Assembly (NCBI GenBank): GCA_003640385.1
Contig: RCAB01000144.1
Coordinates: 62,001 to 126,000 of the forward strand
Origin: Setaria digitata
Taxonomy: Eukaryota > Nematoda > Chromadorea > Rhabditida > Setariidae
Direction: 5' to 3'
Length of the DNA stretch: 64,000 nt
Part shown: positions 48,201 through 61,337 of the stretch, in pieces
Numbering within the stretch: the stretch's first letter is position 1
How the letters are laid out: the number at the start of each line of letters is the position of its first letter
Program-made: the position numbers and the translations under genes
The notes under the pieces: model-generated
What the model was told of the DNA's origin: nothing
The model's input: only the letters and a program-made list of their open reading frames with translations
Databases searched by the model: none

Positions 48201-51132
48201 AAATATTATTTAGCTTTTCATTTAGCTCACCTTTTTTCTACGTTAACTGGAATGCTTTTCACCTATTCACAAATTTATTTGTTATTTGAATAATCAACTT
48301 TTATCCCAAACGCAGTTGAAAGGTTTAATTATTTTTTATTTTGATTAAACGTAAGTGTTTTTATTATATTAAATTTGTATATTTAATTTACTAAAATACA
48401 TATTGTGCAAAAAAAAAACGAAGTTTAGAATCTTTTCTTAATTTTTATCAAGATTTGAATAAATTAATAAAAATCTCTATCAGTTTGAAATGCTAAACGA
48501 TAAAAGTCAATAGCTATGATAAAGTTCAAAAATTTTACCTAAATTACAAATTCATTTTGCTTAGAAATTTGAACATTTTGTTAGTAAAGATATATCAGAA
48601 CTAAAATATTACAAAATCTCCACCTGATTATTATAACTAAAACTTTGAAATGTTAGCAGGCACGTTTGTTCATCCATCGGAAATGATGTGAAATCCATTT
48701 GACATGGTCCCTTTACCTGCACCCTGAAAATTTTAACAGTGATTTTCAACGACTATTATTACAAAAGAAGAAATCATACTAACGTCATTTCTCAGCTAAC
48801 AAATTTAAATTTTAAATTTATGTCTGCTACTTAATTAAAACAGTTCATTTTCTGCAATCTATGTGACCTGACAACGTACGCTACTAATCTTTTCTAGCAG
48901 CGGGATTTTTCTCGCAAGAAAAGATTAAATCATTTTTGAAAGTGGGAAAGTGGGAGGGAAAAAAACAAAAGGACGAAAGGAAATTACTAAGCTTGTAATT
49001 AGTTTGCAGTTGTGATTTTTGGAATACCTGTAATTAGCCCATACTGTGCCGTTTGGATAAATCATAAGGAAAAGATTGGTAAACGGTGATTTATGAATAC
49101 TGGCTGATTTACTATTAATGAATACTGTATTAGGTTTCCAAATTTGATCTAAAATCTAAAAATACTTCCTTTTTTAGAGAACTTTAAAAAAAGAGGTGAG
49201 TGATGGTGATGGATCAAAATGGATTTTAATTTCATTTCATTCATTGAAAGTTTCCATCTTAAAAAAGGCTGCAAAAAAAAAAAAATAATTGCGGAAGTTG
49301 TCAAGTAGTATTACCTCCCAGCAAACAGCAAGCAAATAAATTTATAAAAGAAAATATGGCAGTGCTAAAAACCTGAACTTTTAAAACAACTATAATCAGA
49401 TCAACAAGCAGGAATATTGCTGAATTGCATGAATATAAAGAAGAATTTTACTGTTACTAAGATTTTAATTTTAATCCAATTATACCTCACATAGATTAGC
49501 ATAATTGAATAAATAATGCAATAACTCTCTGAAAGATTTTGTCAATCAATCAAAAATATGCCATCTTGAAATGTTCATCAATACCATGATTAATTGTTAT
49601 ATTGTAAAAAAATATTTTTGGAATGAATTAGATCACCTCATTGCTAAGTGATAAATTATACTTGCATGGATTCATATCATCGTATCTAAGTGCCTTATCA
49701 ACCCATAATTCGGTCACATAAATATCCATATCAAAATCAGATGTGATTTCATTTATTGAATTAACTTCTTGCACCCAAACCTAAATATAATTTCTTTATT
49801 TTTATTATCACACCAATCGTTAATTAAACAAATAATATCATAAGAAATAGTAAAATGAAACTTACTGAATTGCTTTTTGATATCATAAATAATGTTCCTA
49901 TCAAATACAAATTTGTGATTTATTGCAAAATTTGAAAGCAAATTCTAGACATTTAAGCTAAACTAAACCTCAATCCAAACAATAACACCTTCCTCCGATG
50001 GAGTTTTCCGGGCTTTGTATTTTTTCAACAAAATTTCGATTATTTTTTTATCTGATGTGCAAGCTTGATCAATTTCATCGTATTCTACATCAATAAATGG
50101 TGTTTCAGCAATACCGATCGGTGGTTCAACTGAAAGGTGGCATCGTTAAAATAATAATTTGTAAAAATTGTTAAATTTCGAATTTTTAAAAATAAGCATT
50201 AATAATAGTATTGTTGTATTCACTGGCAAATATCTTTGAATATGCATTTGTAGAGAAAAAAACTTTCATAATATCTTCACACTTCGAGAACAGAACTTTT
50301 ACATCGAACGAAGCAAGTCATAATAATAGATTCCTACTTTCACATAATGAGGTGTATTTCATAAAACTTATTCAGATATTTGGGATGTAAGNTAGTTTCA
50401 GATATTTGGGATGTAAGCAGTGAACTTGAGCTGCGTTCACTTGATAGTTTCTGAAAGTGAAGAAGAACCTCAGGATTCATATGTGAGAATGAGTTATTCA
50501 TTCAGAAAATATCTCTAACAAATCTAGAGAAAAGAGTTGGCAAGAAGCGGAGAAAATTTGAGGTGGAAAAAGTAAAAAGAACGGTGAATTTTGCTCACCT
50601 GACACGCTTTCATCCATCATTTCGAAAAATTCTGGCACATTTTCACCTTTTACAATGGTTTCCTCTAACTGAAAAACTCAGTGATTTATTATTAGATTGA
50701 ATACAATACTTAAATACTTATCATTTATTAAATATTCATCCAAATCTAGATGATGTATTTACAAAGTTGGCCAGATACTACTCTGATAATTAACGGTTGT
50801 CTAATAAATAACAAATTATTTTGAATGGAATCATTTACTGCTTAGGATTTGTAATGTAGCTTTTGGACACTTTTTGAGAATGCTATTCTGATAATGACCA
50901 TTAGTTTGCTGCTTTAGCATAATCACTCTAATTGTAGTCCCTTTCATAAATTTTAAGTTAAATTTTTCAAAAATACTGGATTGTACAGTTGCAGCTCGTT
51001 TACCTGAAAATTTTGAAGATCAGTCGTGTCATCCTGATCACGCTGTTTCCGATTGAAATTTAAATCTTCGATACACATTAACTCGGAATACATCAATAAT
51101 AGTGGAATGCTATGGATACATGAGAGATACAT
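45234..51132 (-). CDS. Cys-loop ligand-gated anion channel subunit
   Basis: Thirteen minus-strand exons join without a phase error to 528 residues: 51132-51004, 50668-50599, 50129-49969, 49780-49637, 49155-49028, 48723-48624, 47952-47842, 47428-47316, 46909-46773, 46609-46524, 46301-46184, 45942-45873, 45453-45234. The ligand-binding domain has [19 protein letters not shown] and [11 protein letters not shown]. The Cys loop is [16 protein letters not shown]1 is [20 protein letters not shown]2 is preceded by the anion-selectivity motif PAR ([17 protein letters not shown]). M3 is [20 protein letters not shown] long basic M3-M4 loop precedes M4 ([13 protein letters not shown]) and the tail SYYLSRSR. 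It is a plasma-membrane receptor of the nematode LGC group of chloride channels (relatives are gated by ACh, GABA or amines); the ligand cannot be read from sequence. A 12-codon upstream frame overlaps the start. Confidence 0.93.
50371..50417. repeat. 21-base direct duplication around an N (probable assembly join)
   Basis: TTCAGATATTTGGGATGTAA plus one G occurs at 50371-50391 and 50397-50417, with N at 50392. It lies in intron 2 of the ion-channel gene. Same pattern as the N at 41838. Confidence 0.8.
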
Positions 51133-54100
51133 GACACATTGAGTGCATCGAACCTACAGGTGAGTGACTAAACAGGTGAATAGGAAGTTAATGCTTTTAG
51201 CACGGAATTCATCTTGGTCGACTAGTGTTGAAACTTTTACTAATAAGAAAAAGGAAAGTAGTAACTTTTGGTGTAGCAAAGTACCATTAACATTTCAAAA
51301 AGATGTTTAACGTTCGCAATGTACGAAAAAAGAAAATGGAAAATTCATAGCTGTTGAATAAATTACTTTCACACCTTGGACACTACGAATGTTTTGGCTG
51401 AGCCAAGTTGCTGCATGAGAGGCTTGTTAAGTTTTTCATCAGCATGTAAACGAAATATGTCTCTGACACTGGGATTTATAATTCTACTTTAGACTGTACG
51501 ATTGTCTGCTCTGAGTGTTATTGCTCAAATTTAATAAACTTCACATGCAAAAAGTTCTGTTTGAAGAACTAAAATGCGAAATAGCACGAACTGAGAGTCA
51601 ATTTTGTGCATTAATTACGAACAGAATAATTAAGGGACGAAAATAAAATTTACTATCTCTAGTTTGTTTGCCGGTGAAAAGTCAAACAATGCTAAGAAGA
51701 AGTAGCTGACTAAGGAATGATTAAATTTTGCTATAGCTGTTTAAATGCTATAATAACTCGAATGAGGTAATCTTAGTAAAGTTGAAAAGATTAAGACTAT
51801 GAGCTAAAATGACAGATAAGAAGCTACTCACTATGCTCTTCTCTTGGATGATAATTAAGTTTGCCATATCCATTTGGTGATGTAAATTGAATGAAATATG
51901 ACAATAAATGTGATGACAAAAAAAGATTAAAAAAATGTTTAAATTTAAAATTTTTTTGTTAGAAAGCAATTAAACATGATCACTATTTAAATCCAACAGA
52001 TCACAAGATGCTTTCAGCCAGTTGAATCCCAAAAAACAGAAAAAAAAAAAAAAGAAAATTGGTAGCAATATGAAGCGGCAGTGCATCAACCATATTTTAT
52101 ATTGCAAATTTGAAATAAATTACGAATGACTAAATTTCGGGCAAATTTGATAAATTTTAAGTGAAAAAAGCACTTCAACTATTAAAAAGAAATGTTTGAA
52201 TAGATGTTTTATAATAACTCTGCTCTTCACCGTGAAAAAATAATTGTCAAATTTTTAATAAATGACGAATTTAATTAAACCAGAAACAAATGGATGTATG
52301 GAAAAATAAGTGGACGAAATTTGAAGTGTAAAGATGTAAAAATAGCATTAGGTCAGTTTTGATTAGTTATTTTATTTGAATTTAAAAAGAGAACAAGTTA
52401 TTAAATATTCTTGGGAATAAAATTACCTGTTAAGCAAATAGAAGAAAAATTTATTTTTTACAGTAATGCACTTGATAAATTGACGATTTCACTCATCACT
52501 GGTCGGTCAGCTGCTTGCAGGATAGATTTGAACACTTTTTTGATTTACAAGATATGGTAACAACAAAAAAAGTATGCTTGAGCTTTTTCTTTGAAGATAT
52601 TAATCGGTAACTGAAAACCGCAGCATTAATAAATTTCTTTTCGTGCAAACTTCTGTCTTCTCCAACTTTTTCCGCTTTTCAAGGCTTACCTGAATAATTA
52701 GAATATAATTTGTCTGAAAAATAGACGACTTGAAATACATAAAGTACTGAATTAGAAAAGCAATAATAGGCATGAAGAAGCAGTGATTGTTAAGAAAAGA
52801 AACTGAAGCACCACCTTTGACACTGGTACGACAGCATTTCGTTACTACAACTTTTATTTGTCTTACTGGAAGTCATTCTCTAGAAGAAAAAAAAAACAGA
52901 AAATAAAGAACTTTCCCGTAAATGTACGTAAAAGATCTCTGTCTCAAGCTAAAATACCTTTTTTAAATCTGTTACAGTCGAAATTGAGAAATGTTAGGCG
53001 AGCGAACTTACAAAGTTTCTCTTCAACAAATTTATTTTTCGCTTTTCACTTTTTATGATCGCAAGGTCGTACGAAAAGAAATCCAGCAGAGGCAGGAGCA
53101 ATATGTAAATCCATTTGAGGCGCAATTTTTCTCTGGACCATAGAAATATTAGAAAGTTAAAATCGTAAAATATTAGCATTTGGATATTTGAATGGTTAAG
53201 AAAGGCAAAAAGAAAAAAATGGCTTTGAAAAAACTTTAGGATTAGAAGAAATTGAAAAATGTACTAGAAACCTAAATATTTTCTCATAATGTCTCTATGC
53301 CATTAAATAAGCAAATTTTATCAGCTATAAAGTGGGCCAATTTTCACAAATTAGCCAATTTCAGAATTCACAACTCAAACACATACATATTAAAATGTTT
53401 CGCAGGAAAATTTTGACATGCTGGTTAATAAATTCTTTGTAAGATTTCTGATTGTCTCGCTTTTTTTCGTATTCATGAAAAGTGAAATAATAAAAGAAAT
53501 TGGTGAGCAGGGAAATGAAAAAGTATTTCCAGTTGAAAAAAAAAAAAAAAAAAAAAAGAGTAAAACTGAAAGATGAACTGTGGAAGAGATATGAAATTTG
53601 AATTAAATAACTGAAGGATCACAGCTGAGTAGTTTCAAAATCCCAATGAATTTTTCTTTTCCTCCTATTTCTGTTCCTTATTAGAAAATGGCAGAAACGA
53701 TTAGCTAGAGAAAAGTCATGTTGCTTGCACAAGTTCAAGCCAATAACGTGTCTTAATTGTATTTTGCAAGAGTTAATAGTTTTTAAATACAATTTTCAAG
53801 CATTTCAGTGATATCATTCTTTCCTTTTTTATTCAGTTCTAATTTCAAACATTCACAGTAAAATTAATTGAATCACTGATTTTGCTGGATCAGATGTTAT
53901 TATAGGCTTTTCTATAATCGCTTATCAATTAAAATTTTTGAATCAAAAAAAAGAAAATTCCAAAATCAAAAATATAAATTTTTAGGAAGTTAACTTGTCA
54001 AATACATTATGCGATTTTTTTCGTTAATAAAAAACCAGGCAGGTGATGAATTTTAAAAATTTTCGCTCAAAAATTTTATTTTTTTTAAATCTAGTATTGT

Positions 54101-57100
54101 ACACCCTCTACAATTAGCACAGCTTTTTTGCTTTTTTAATTAAATTCAAATTAATTTCCTGGCTGAATGAATGTAACTGATAAAAATGCAAATTCGAATA
54201 CTGTAAAATTTTCAAACAAATTTTAAAAACAATTTTCATCTTATTTGCTTAATTTTTGTTTAGAAGAAACTAAGTTCATGCTTTTTGGTGCATCTCGGTA
54301 AGTTAACAAGAAAGCAATCCATCTCTTAAGATATTACATAGAATTCAAAAAGAAAGGAAGGAGAAAAAGTGAAATGAAAGTTGCATTAATGATAAAAGAT
54401 GAAAAATTTACCAGCCAATAGTAATTATTAGATAAATAATACCTGCGCTCTTTAATTATTTGCTTATTTTGAAGCAATATTTTCATTTCTATCACATATT
54501 GTGAAAAATTTTGACTGGTAAAACTTTTTCAAAGTAATTATGCAAATTTTTTCCTCGGCTTCAAAATTTGGAAATTTAAAATACAAAAGTTTGGAAAAAA
54601 AAAGAGACTTAAAGGTTCGGGAAACTTGAGATATTTAACGATGAAGTCAAGAGGAGACAAGAAAAAGACTATTGTGACTAAACAATTAAATTTTAGAGAC
54701 GGTCTATTTCATTAGGTGGTTCTCCATTTGTTTTTGTCATTTAATGCAACTTTTTGTCATTTGAAAAAAGCAAACAATTTTTTTTGCTTGCAGCTTAGAA
54801 AAAATTTTCAACAGTTTTTATTATTCAGAAAAGTATGCATTTATGGCTAATGTTTGTTATTATTAAATGAGATGGCATAATTAAAATATGATCTATAGTT
54901 CGCATTAATTAATTGAACAATAGTTCGAAATCATTCGAACAATATTTTCAGCAAGTAGCAGAAAATATTTATCTGCTAACATTTTTTCATAACCAAACAT
55001 ATTTTTGTTATTTAATCAGTAGTTATCTAAGGAATGATAATGCTTTCTTCTGATGCTGAAATTATATGTAAAACGGACAAATAAAGAGAAAAGAGATTGG
55101 AGGAAGAAGTTTAGTCGTTCAAGTTTTTCTCGCGAAGTAAAGCTAAATGGAAATTTTCAACAAATAATTAGTTTGGTATGGTGGAAGAAAGCTTGAATGC
55201 ACATGTGGTACTTCACAAATATGAATTTTAGCGATTACAAAGGAAAAAAAAAAAAAAAATTGAAGGAAAAAAGCGATATAAGTAAGCCATTTGTTTTCTG
55301 AAATGTAATAGGCTAATCATCGGAAGCTGATTGTAATTTTGCTTCTAGGAGATGACAAATATGAAAAGATTTGCTTCATCATACTCATGCATACTCTTCA
55401 GATGCGCTCTTCCATAATCATTTCATTTTATATTATAACTCAGAAAATCTTATTTATGCGGTGAGCTCATTTTAAAATATGAAAGGCTTCTACTTGAAAT
55501 CTCGATCATCTAAATTCTCAATATCTAGTCCTGTAGATTTCTATAATTAACACTGGTAATAGTACAAAGAAGTAGGGATATGACCAACAAAAAAAAAAAA
55601 AAAAAAGCAATTCAACCTAAGAATGCGGGATTTTTGATAGAAAGTACTCTGAAATTCCAGTTCAGTATTGAAGAGTTTCAAGAAGAAGGAAATAAGGTCG
55701 TTTAGAAAACTTATTTTAAAGCAGTATTTTTCATATTGAATCCAAGATAAGCTCAACTTTTATTTCAGCTTGTTAATAAAGCTTTTTTTTCAATTCAAAA
55801 GTGTGCAACTGATCATATCTAATAAGTAATTTAAAGCATTCAGAAAAATAAAAAATGAAAAAGAAACACTTTTATAAATGCTTTGTGCGACTGTGAAATT
55901 ACTAAAACTATCTTCTATACTTTGGAATTTTCTACAATCATCGATAAAGGCACTAAAAGAAAAAATAAAAAAAAATGCCCTTTAGAGCTCCAAGGCTACA
56001 GATGGAATTTAAAAAAAAAAAATGTTTTTAGTTTCGATAAAATGAATCAATGGAAGGTAGTCATAAACATTGTCAAACTAACAGTATAGGACAAAAAATA
56101 GTAATGAAAGAACAAAGGAGGGACATTTATTTCAACAAAAATAGACACAGAAGCCAAGACAAAAAAAAGGAAAAATGATTAATTTTCCATGTCAAATTAG
56201 CAAAAATTAAGCATTATCGAGGAAGTAATCGGCGTCAGTGGTCTCAATAATAAGTTTCATAACCTTGAACTATTCTCATGAAAATAGCATAACTTAGAAG
56301 AATTATCTTTGCTTAACTTTTTAGTCTTTTTTCCTTGCTTAAAGCTCAGCTTTGATAATAAGGAAGGAAAGAATTTCAAATGAGAACAGAAGCAGCTGAA
56401 TTCTCGTTCGATAGTTTAACAGCCTAAAGCATAAACTGCAATATTTCTAATGTAGTATGCCATTTTTGAATGCTCATCTTACATGAACCTATCAGAATAT
56501 ACGGAATTGTAAGACAAAATCAAAATATGGATTCTCAATCATTACTTCTGAGAAAGAAACCTTATCACTTGAAATTATGATATTATCATTACTAGAGTAC
56601 TTCATATATATATTTTTAGCATATTATTAAATTAAAAAAGTAAATTAATTAAATAAATAAGTAAATGAATAAGCTGATCGATTAAAGAGTAACTTAATCA
56701 TTAAATAAATAAATAAGTGAATAGTGGTAAAATAAGTGTGCAAAGAAAAGGAGAAAGTAAAAAGGTGATGAAGAGAGTAACTAGTGAAAAAGAAAAGTGC
56801 AGGAAATTTCTCAAAAAAAAAAAATCTTTCCGAGAAAAATCATTATTCTAGTAAGTAAGTATCATCACTCTCTGTTTCAACTTAATTATTGCCCATCCAG
56901 AAATTTGCATTATTTTAACCTAGTTAAAGAAGAATGAGGTGAATACTTCCTTTTAAATTAATTGAACACACCAAATTATCCTCAAACTTAAAAATACACA
57001 ATAACTTTAATCACCATTCTCTCCTGTTTATAATTCCAATTATCTCCAAAGTAAAATTAGTAACATTGTTTCAAGTATGAGTTACTTCGCATTTTATGTC

Positions 57101-58161
57101 CGCATCATAATTTGATTACAATCACCCACTTGATTGGATTCATACTGTATTTAACATTCGAGCATGGAGAAAAAAATGCATTGTGAAGTGAAGGTGATGA
57201 AAAATTAATATTTGAACGAAAAAAAAAGCTTCATTCGTGCTTATTTTTTACAGCGAAAAATGCCCAGCAGCAAAGTCATGAGAGAACTTCATATGTTCTC
57301 AGCAAATATCAACTGTCATCGAACAAATGTTATTGCATTTTCGCCTTCATCTTGATTTCCTTCATTGCAACTTCACTTTAGCAGTAATTTTTGTTATTTT
57401 AAAATGATTCCCCATTTCTGAATTCGATTACTCAAATCTCCAGTTTATATGATTGTAATGTGAGCTAAACTGCCATTCTGTCTCACTTCTTCCCTCACGC
57501 TATGTCGGCATTTTAAGCATATATTTGAAACTCGATTAACAAAACCAAGAATTTTTAAATACAGATGCACCCCATCAAATGGTAGGAACAAAATCAGAGA
57601 AATCAAAATCAGAACAAGATCAAAACTTCATGCTACAACTAATTAAATTAAGTATATCGCCGTTCGCTCTCATTGCTTCCCCCAAATTCGCTGTTAATTT
57701 CGAAATTATGCAGATAGATTTATTACATAGAAGCATAATGGACAAGGACCAAATGAGAGAAAATGATAACCAAAAGTTTTTTTAGTATATCACTTATTTT
57801 TTGAATGATTGAAAGTTCCCCTTCATCACCAAAATTGACAAATGAACTCGTTCTGCGGAACATTTATCACCCAGCGGTTGCAAATTTATTTTTTATTTTT
57901 ATTCAAAACTTTTGCTGCATTAATATCAGTTTTTATAAATTATATGCAAAATTTATAAAAACCGGCCCTAAATGTATCGGGAGGATTTGTTTGCAACAAA
58001 ATTGGAGAAATCGCATTTACTAGCCGGACGAAATTTCATCATTAGATTTTAGAATATCGAGAGTGATTAAATGGATATCATTTGGAATAATTTTAAAAGG
58101 TCAATGTTGCTGCAGCATTAATTGAATTCGGAGTGCCATCAATATGTGTAATATTATAAAG
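51133..58161. other. Long gene-poor AT-rich stretch
   Basis: The left end holds the ion-channel promoter and leader. A-runs occur near 52036, 53540, 55245 and 55590, and TAAA-type low complexity near 56640-56715. Isolated coding-like frames at 52991-53143, 57260-57355 and 57565-58023 are discussed as findings; none is confirmed. Otherwise I see nothing. Confidence 0.45.
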
Positions 58162-58511
58162 CAAAGAAAGTCACTCTGATCCGTTCAATCGGTGATCGGA
58201 AGTCTGGAGTGGTGAGGTGAGAATGAGAGGAGAAAAAAACGCTTCCAAATCTAAAATCGATCATTTTCCTTTTTCAGTATTTCGTTATAAATGTTCTACT
58301 GAAGCTTTGCTATGATCACATCGTTATCCATCACGAAGTATGTTACAGATCTGAAAGAAAGTCTCCCTGTTAATTATATGCATTATGGAGAAGTGGAAAA
58401 ATGATATCATTATCAGAATGTGCATATCAAATATTTTCGTTTTAAATTCAGCATCCAACTGATAAGCTACAGTTTATAACATGTCTAAAGACACAGCAAG
58501 AAAATACATAA
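58162..58511 (+). CDS. Candidate 3' end of an unknown gene (three exons, start not found)
   Basis: Three segments join in phase 0: one ending at 58211 (VTLIRSIGDRKSGV, donor GTGAGG), 58278-58337 (acceptor CCTTTTTTCAG-like, donor GTATGT) and 58452-58511 (acceptor TTTAAATTCAG, stop TAA). The middle exon reads YFVINVLLKLCYDHIVIHHE and the last HPTDKLQFITCLKTQQENT. The acceptor and donor around the 60-base middle exon are near consensus. The upstream limit is set at a weak AAAG acceptor and no start codon was found, so the gene is incomplete or wrong at its 5' end. I recognise no family. The first segment is also open on the other strand. Confidence 0.3.
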
Positions 58512-60667
58512 TATAGTTGAAACATTCCCACTAAATCCTTGATTCACCACTGAAAATATTCGATACAGTGATAACACTCGCGAATAGCAGGCTTCCAATT
58601 AGCTACTTAGTAATTTACTTCTTGATTATAAAACAATAAGGCTAACCAACAAGGAAGGACCAGATGCCATGCTACATCAATGCTTCATGTGGTAGAATAA
58701 CAAACAGAATGGAATATTAAGTGTTAGAAATCAGGGTCAAAACAGTAAATGGAAGTAGTCGACACACAATTCACCAATATGAGGATGCAGAAATTACTGA
58801 AGTGCTTGAAATAGCGTATTTCAATATTCTTATTTCCAATAAAGCGTTTCGATTAACCAATCTGATATCTTGCTGAGCTACAGCGTTAAACCGTGAAGTA
58901 ACTTTGATACAGCAGAAAAATATTAGGAATCACAATTAGAAAAATGATTCACTTTCTCGATTATCTCGACATTTTTCATGATGATAACAGTAATAACATT
59001 AATTTAAAAAGATGGAAAACAACTTTCTTACTGCGCAAAATGAAGCAATTCATCGGACACGATGTTCAGTTCAATACGTAAAGGTTACTCAACACGAATC
59101 ACTGTTCACATTCGCTGAACCGGAAGTGAACAGTTCGAGATCATTCCATAACAATTCCTACGTTGCAGATATGTGCAGAGTGAAGAGAACTTCCCTACAA
59201 ATCAAAAAGCTAAGAGGAATTTGCTAATTACTACAGATTATATCGTTAGCGATCATTGGGACAATTATAAAAAGAAGAAATTATGAACTACGAATTCCAA
59301 TGTCCCTAATATGTGCAGTTCCATTCTCTTTAAACAATTTGCAAATAGAAGTGAAAAGAAGTAAAAGATATGAACATTTATTGCCAGGTAACATTTAATT
59401 TTTGTTATTATCTGTCTTTATTTATCAGCAATCCATGTACATCTTTTTGTTTACTATGCCTTTTAAAAATCTTGTCTTGTATTGAATATGAATAGTCTTT
59501 CTACTTTTTCATTTACAGTTTAGCTTAAAAATAGAATAAAATAAATTAATTATGTTTGGTCACAGATTTTGCTGGAATTTTCAATAGGAGCTAAATTATG
59601 TAAAAAAAGAATTACTCTCCTGTCCGACAAATACTTTTTTTGGTTTCAAATTTTGAGCAAAAGAGAAAGAAATCAAAAGTTAAACAATTTTTGTCACATT
59701 TGGTGAAATACGATTCACATTTATCAGTTCAGCCTGCTTGCAAAATTAATTTAACTTGTTAATTCAGTTAACTTTCACTGTTAAGAAAATTTCTCTTTCC
59801 AGAAAAAATTATAAAATATGAATTCCGACGTCCGATGTACTTTTTTTTTTATAATTTTTTTTTTGTTTGTTGTTCATTTTCTTCCTAATTCTACTTCGTT
59901 TAAATTGAAGAAAATTAGTATCATTCTTGCTCTTATTCTACTTCATATTTTTCACTTATCCTTAATTTCTTGAATTATTTTAAGATTTCGAATTTTTTAA
60001 ATGGTTTAGTTTTATATTTTCTTTCATTCACTTTTTATGTTATTTCCAGTGTCTTTTTTTTTATTTCATAGACCCAATGTTGACTATTGAGCATTATTTT
60101 TCAAAAAAATAAACTGTCTTTTCAGCATTGTAAAAAAGTTGCACATTAGCATCATACTTTTTTTTTAACCAACAATATTTGCTGCAGCACAGCACTGACA
60201 TCGATTAGTGCTTGTTTTTCAATTTGTAACAACTTCTTTTATTCTTCGAAATTTAATTTTTCATTCTGTGTTTTCACATTTTTTGACTGAATCGTCTATT
60301 AAAATCCAATAACATATGTCCCATTCGATTTTTCTTCTGAAGAAATTAACAGGTTTGTTAAAATAATTGTCCTTTCTATGTTTTTCTTCCTTTCATTATC
60401 TTAATTGTTATAATTGATACATTTGAAATATTTCATCCACAGGTTCATTGTATCCTCATCTCAACCATCCTTTCACTTTGTTATCTCGGTCGCTTTGTTG
60501 ATGCAAGCTACTGGTTGCTGTAGTTTGTTGTGGAAAAAGGGAAAGTTGATTCTAAGTAAATGCTTTTATTTTTTAATAATTATTCTTCCAGTATCCAATG
60601 TTATGCGTTAACTTTTAGTGTTGTAGAGCATTGAAATTTTGTTTTGTTTTATTTTTTTTGGACTTTT
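58512..60667. other. Spacer with unconfirmed open frames
   Basis: Contains an ATG frame of 71 codons (59012-59227) and a 51-codon frame without ATG (58721-58876), both of balanced composition but without linked splice sites. From about 59400 the plus strand is T-rich. Another possible exon follows an acceptor at 60441. Confidence 0.35.
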
Positions 60668-61014
60668 ATGAAAAGTAAAATTACAAAAATAATATTCCTA
60701 GTTGCATTTTTCACTGTACTTTTTTCTGTGGTAATAATTGTAAGATTTCTTTTCATAGGAAGAGGGTGGTTATTTTGTTCCAGGAAGAACATTTTTTCCA
60801 AATTCGAGATTTACTGATCTGATCATTCAGATCCAAAATTTATTCAGGCGTGTAAGATATTTCATAAAAATTATTTACTTGATATCGACTTAGCTTTTAC
60901 TTCCTCTATTACACTTTATATAGTAGTAGAATTATGTCAAATTTGAAATTTCCGAAAAAAATGGTTTGAATTTTCTACCAGAATAGTATTAGGAGATTTC
61001 TTCCTAGAGTGTAA
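60668..61014 (+). CDS. Candidate secreted peptide precursor, 57 residues, three exons
   Basis: Exons 60668-60715, 60759-60851 and 60982-61014 join in phase 0 with GT-AG introns of 43 and 130 bases; the second donor is CGT|GTAAGA and the last acceptor TTCTACCAG. Exon 1 is a signal-peptide-like segment (MKSKITKIIFLVAFFT). Exon 2 starts EEGGYFVPGRTFFPNSRF and ends with an amphipathic stretch and FRR. Exon 3 is basic, NSIRRFLPRV. A GR pair and an RR site could be processing sites of a peptide precursor, which is inference only. It lies tail to tail with the serpin gene, 323 bases away. A weaker alternative is unspliced read-through of exon 1, which stops after 46 residues. No family recognised. 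Confidence 0.38.
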
Positions 61015-61337
61015 AGAATCGAAGCTGTTATTTCTGCACCAATTATTAAATCTTTAAAAAAATTAAAGTAAAAACTTGAAGCCGAAATTTCTTTCGATTA
61101 ATATTAAATTCTTTTGGTTAAAATTTCGGCGAGAAAAAGCAAAAATTTAGAAAATTAGAAATTTTGCAGGATAGACAACTGTATAGATTAGAAAACATAC
61201 GAGAACTTGATCGTAAGAGCTCATAAGGGAAGAAAGAAAGGAAGGGCATCAAACATGAAAGCCTTCAATAACAGATCAAGAAAATTTTAAACTTAAACGG
61301 AGGACAAAGAAAATAGTAGCAAAAATTTTGTAAACTT

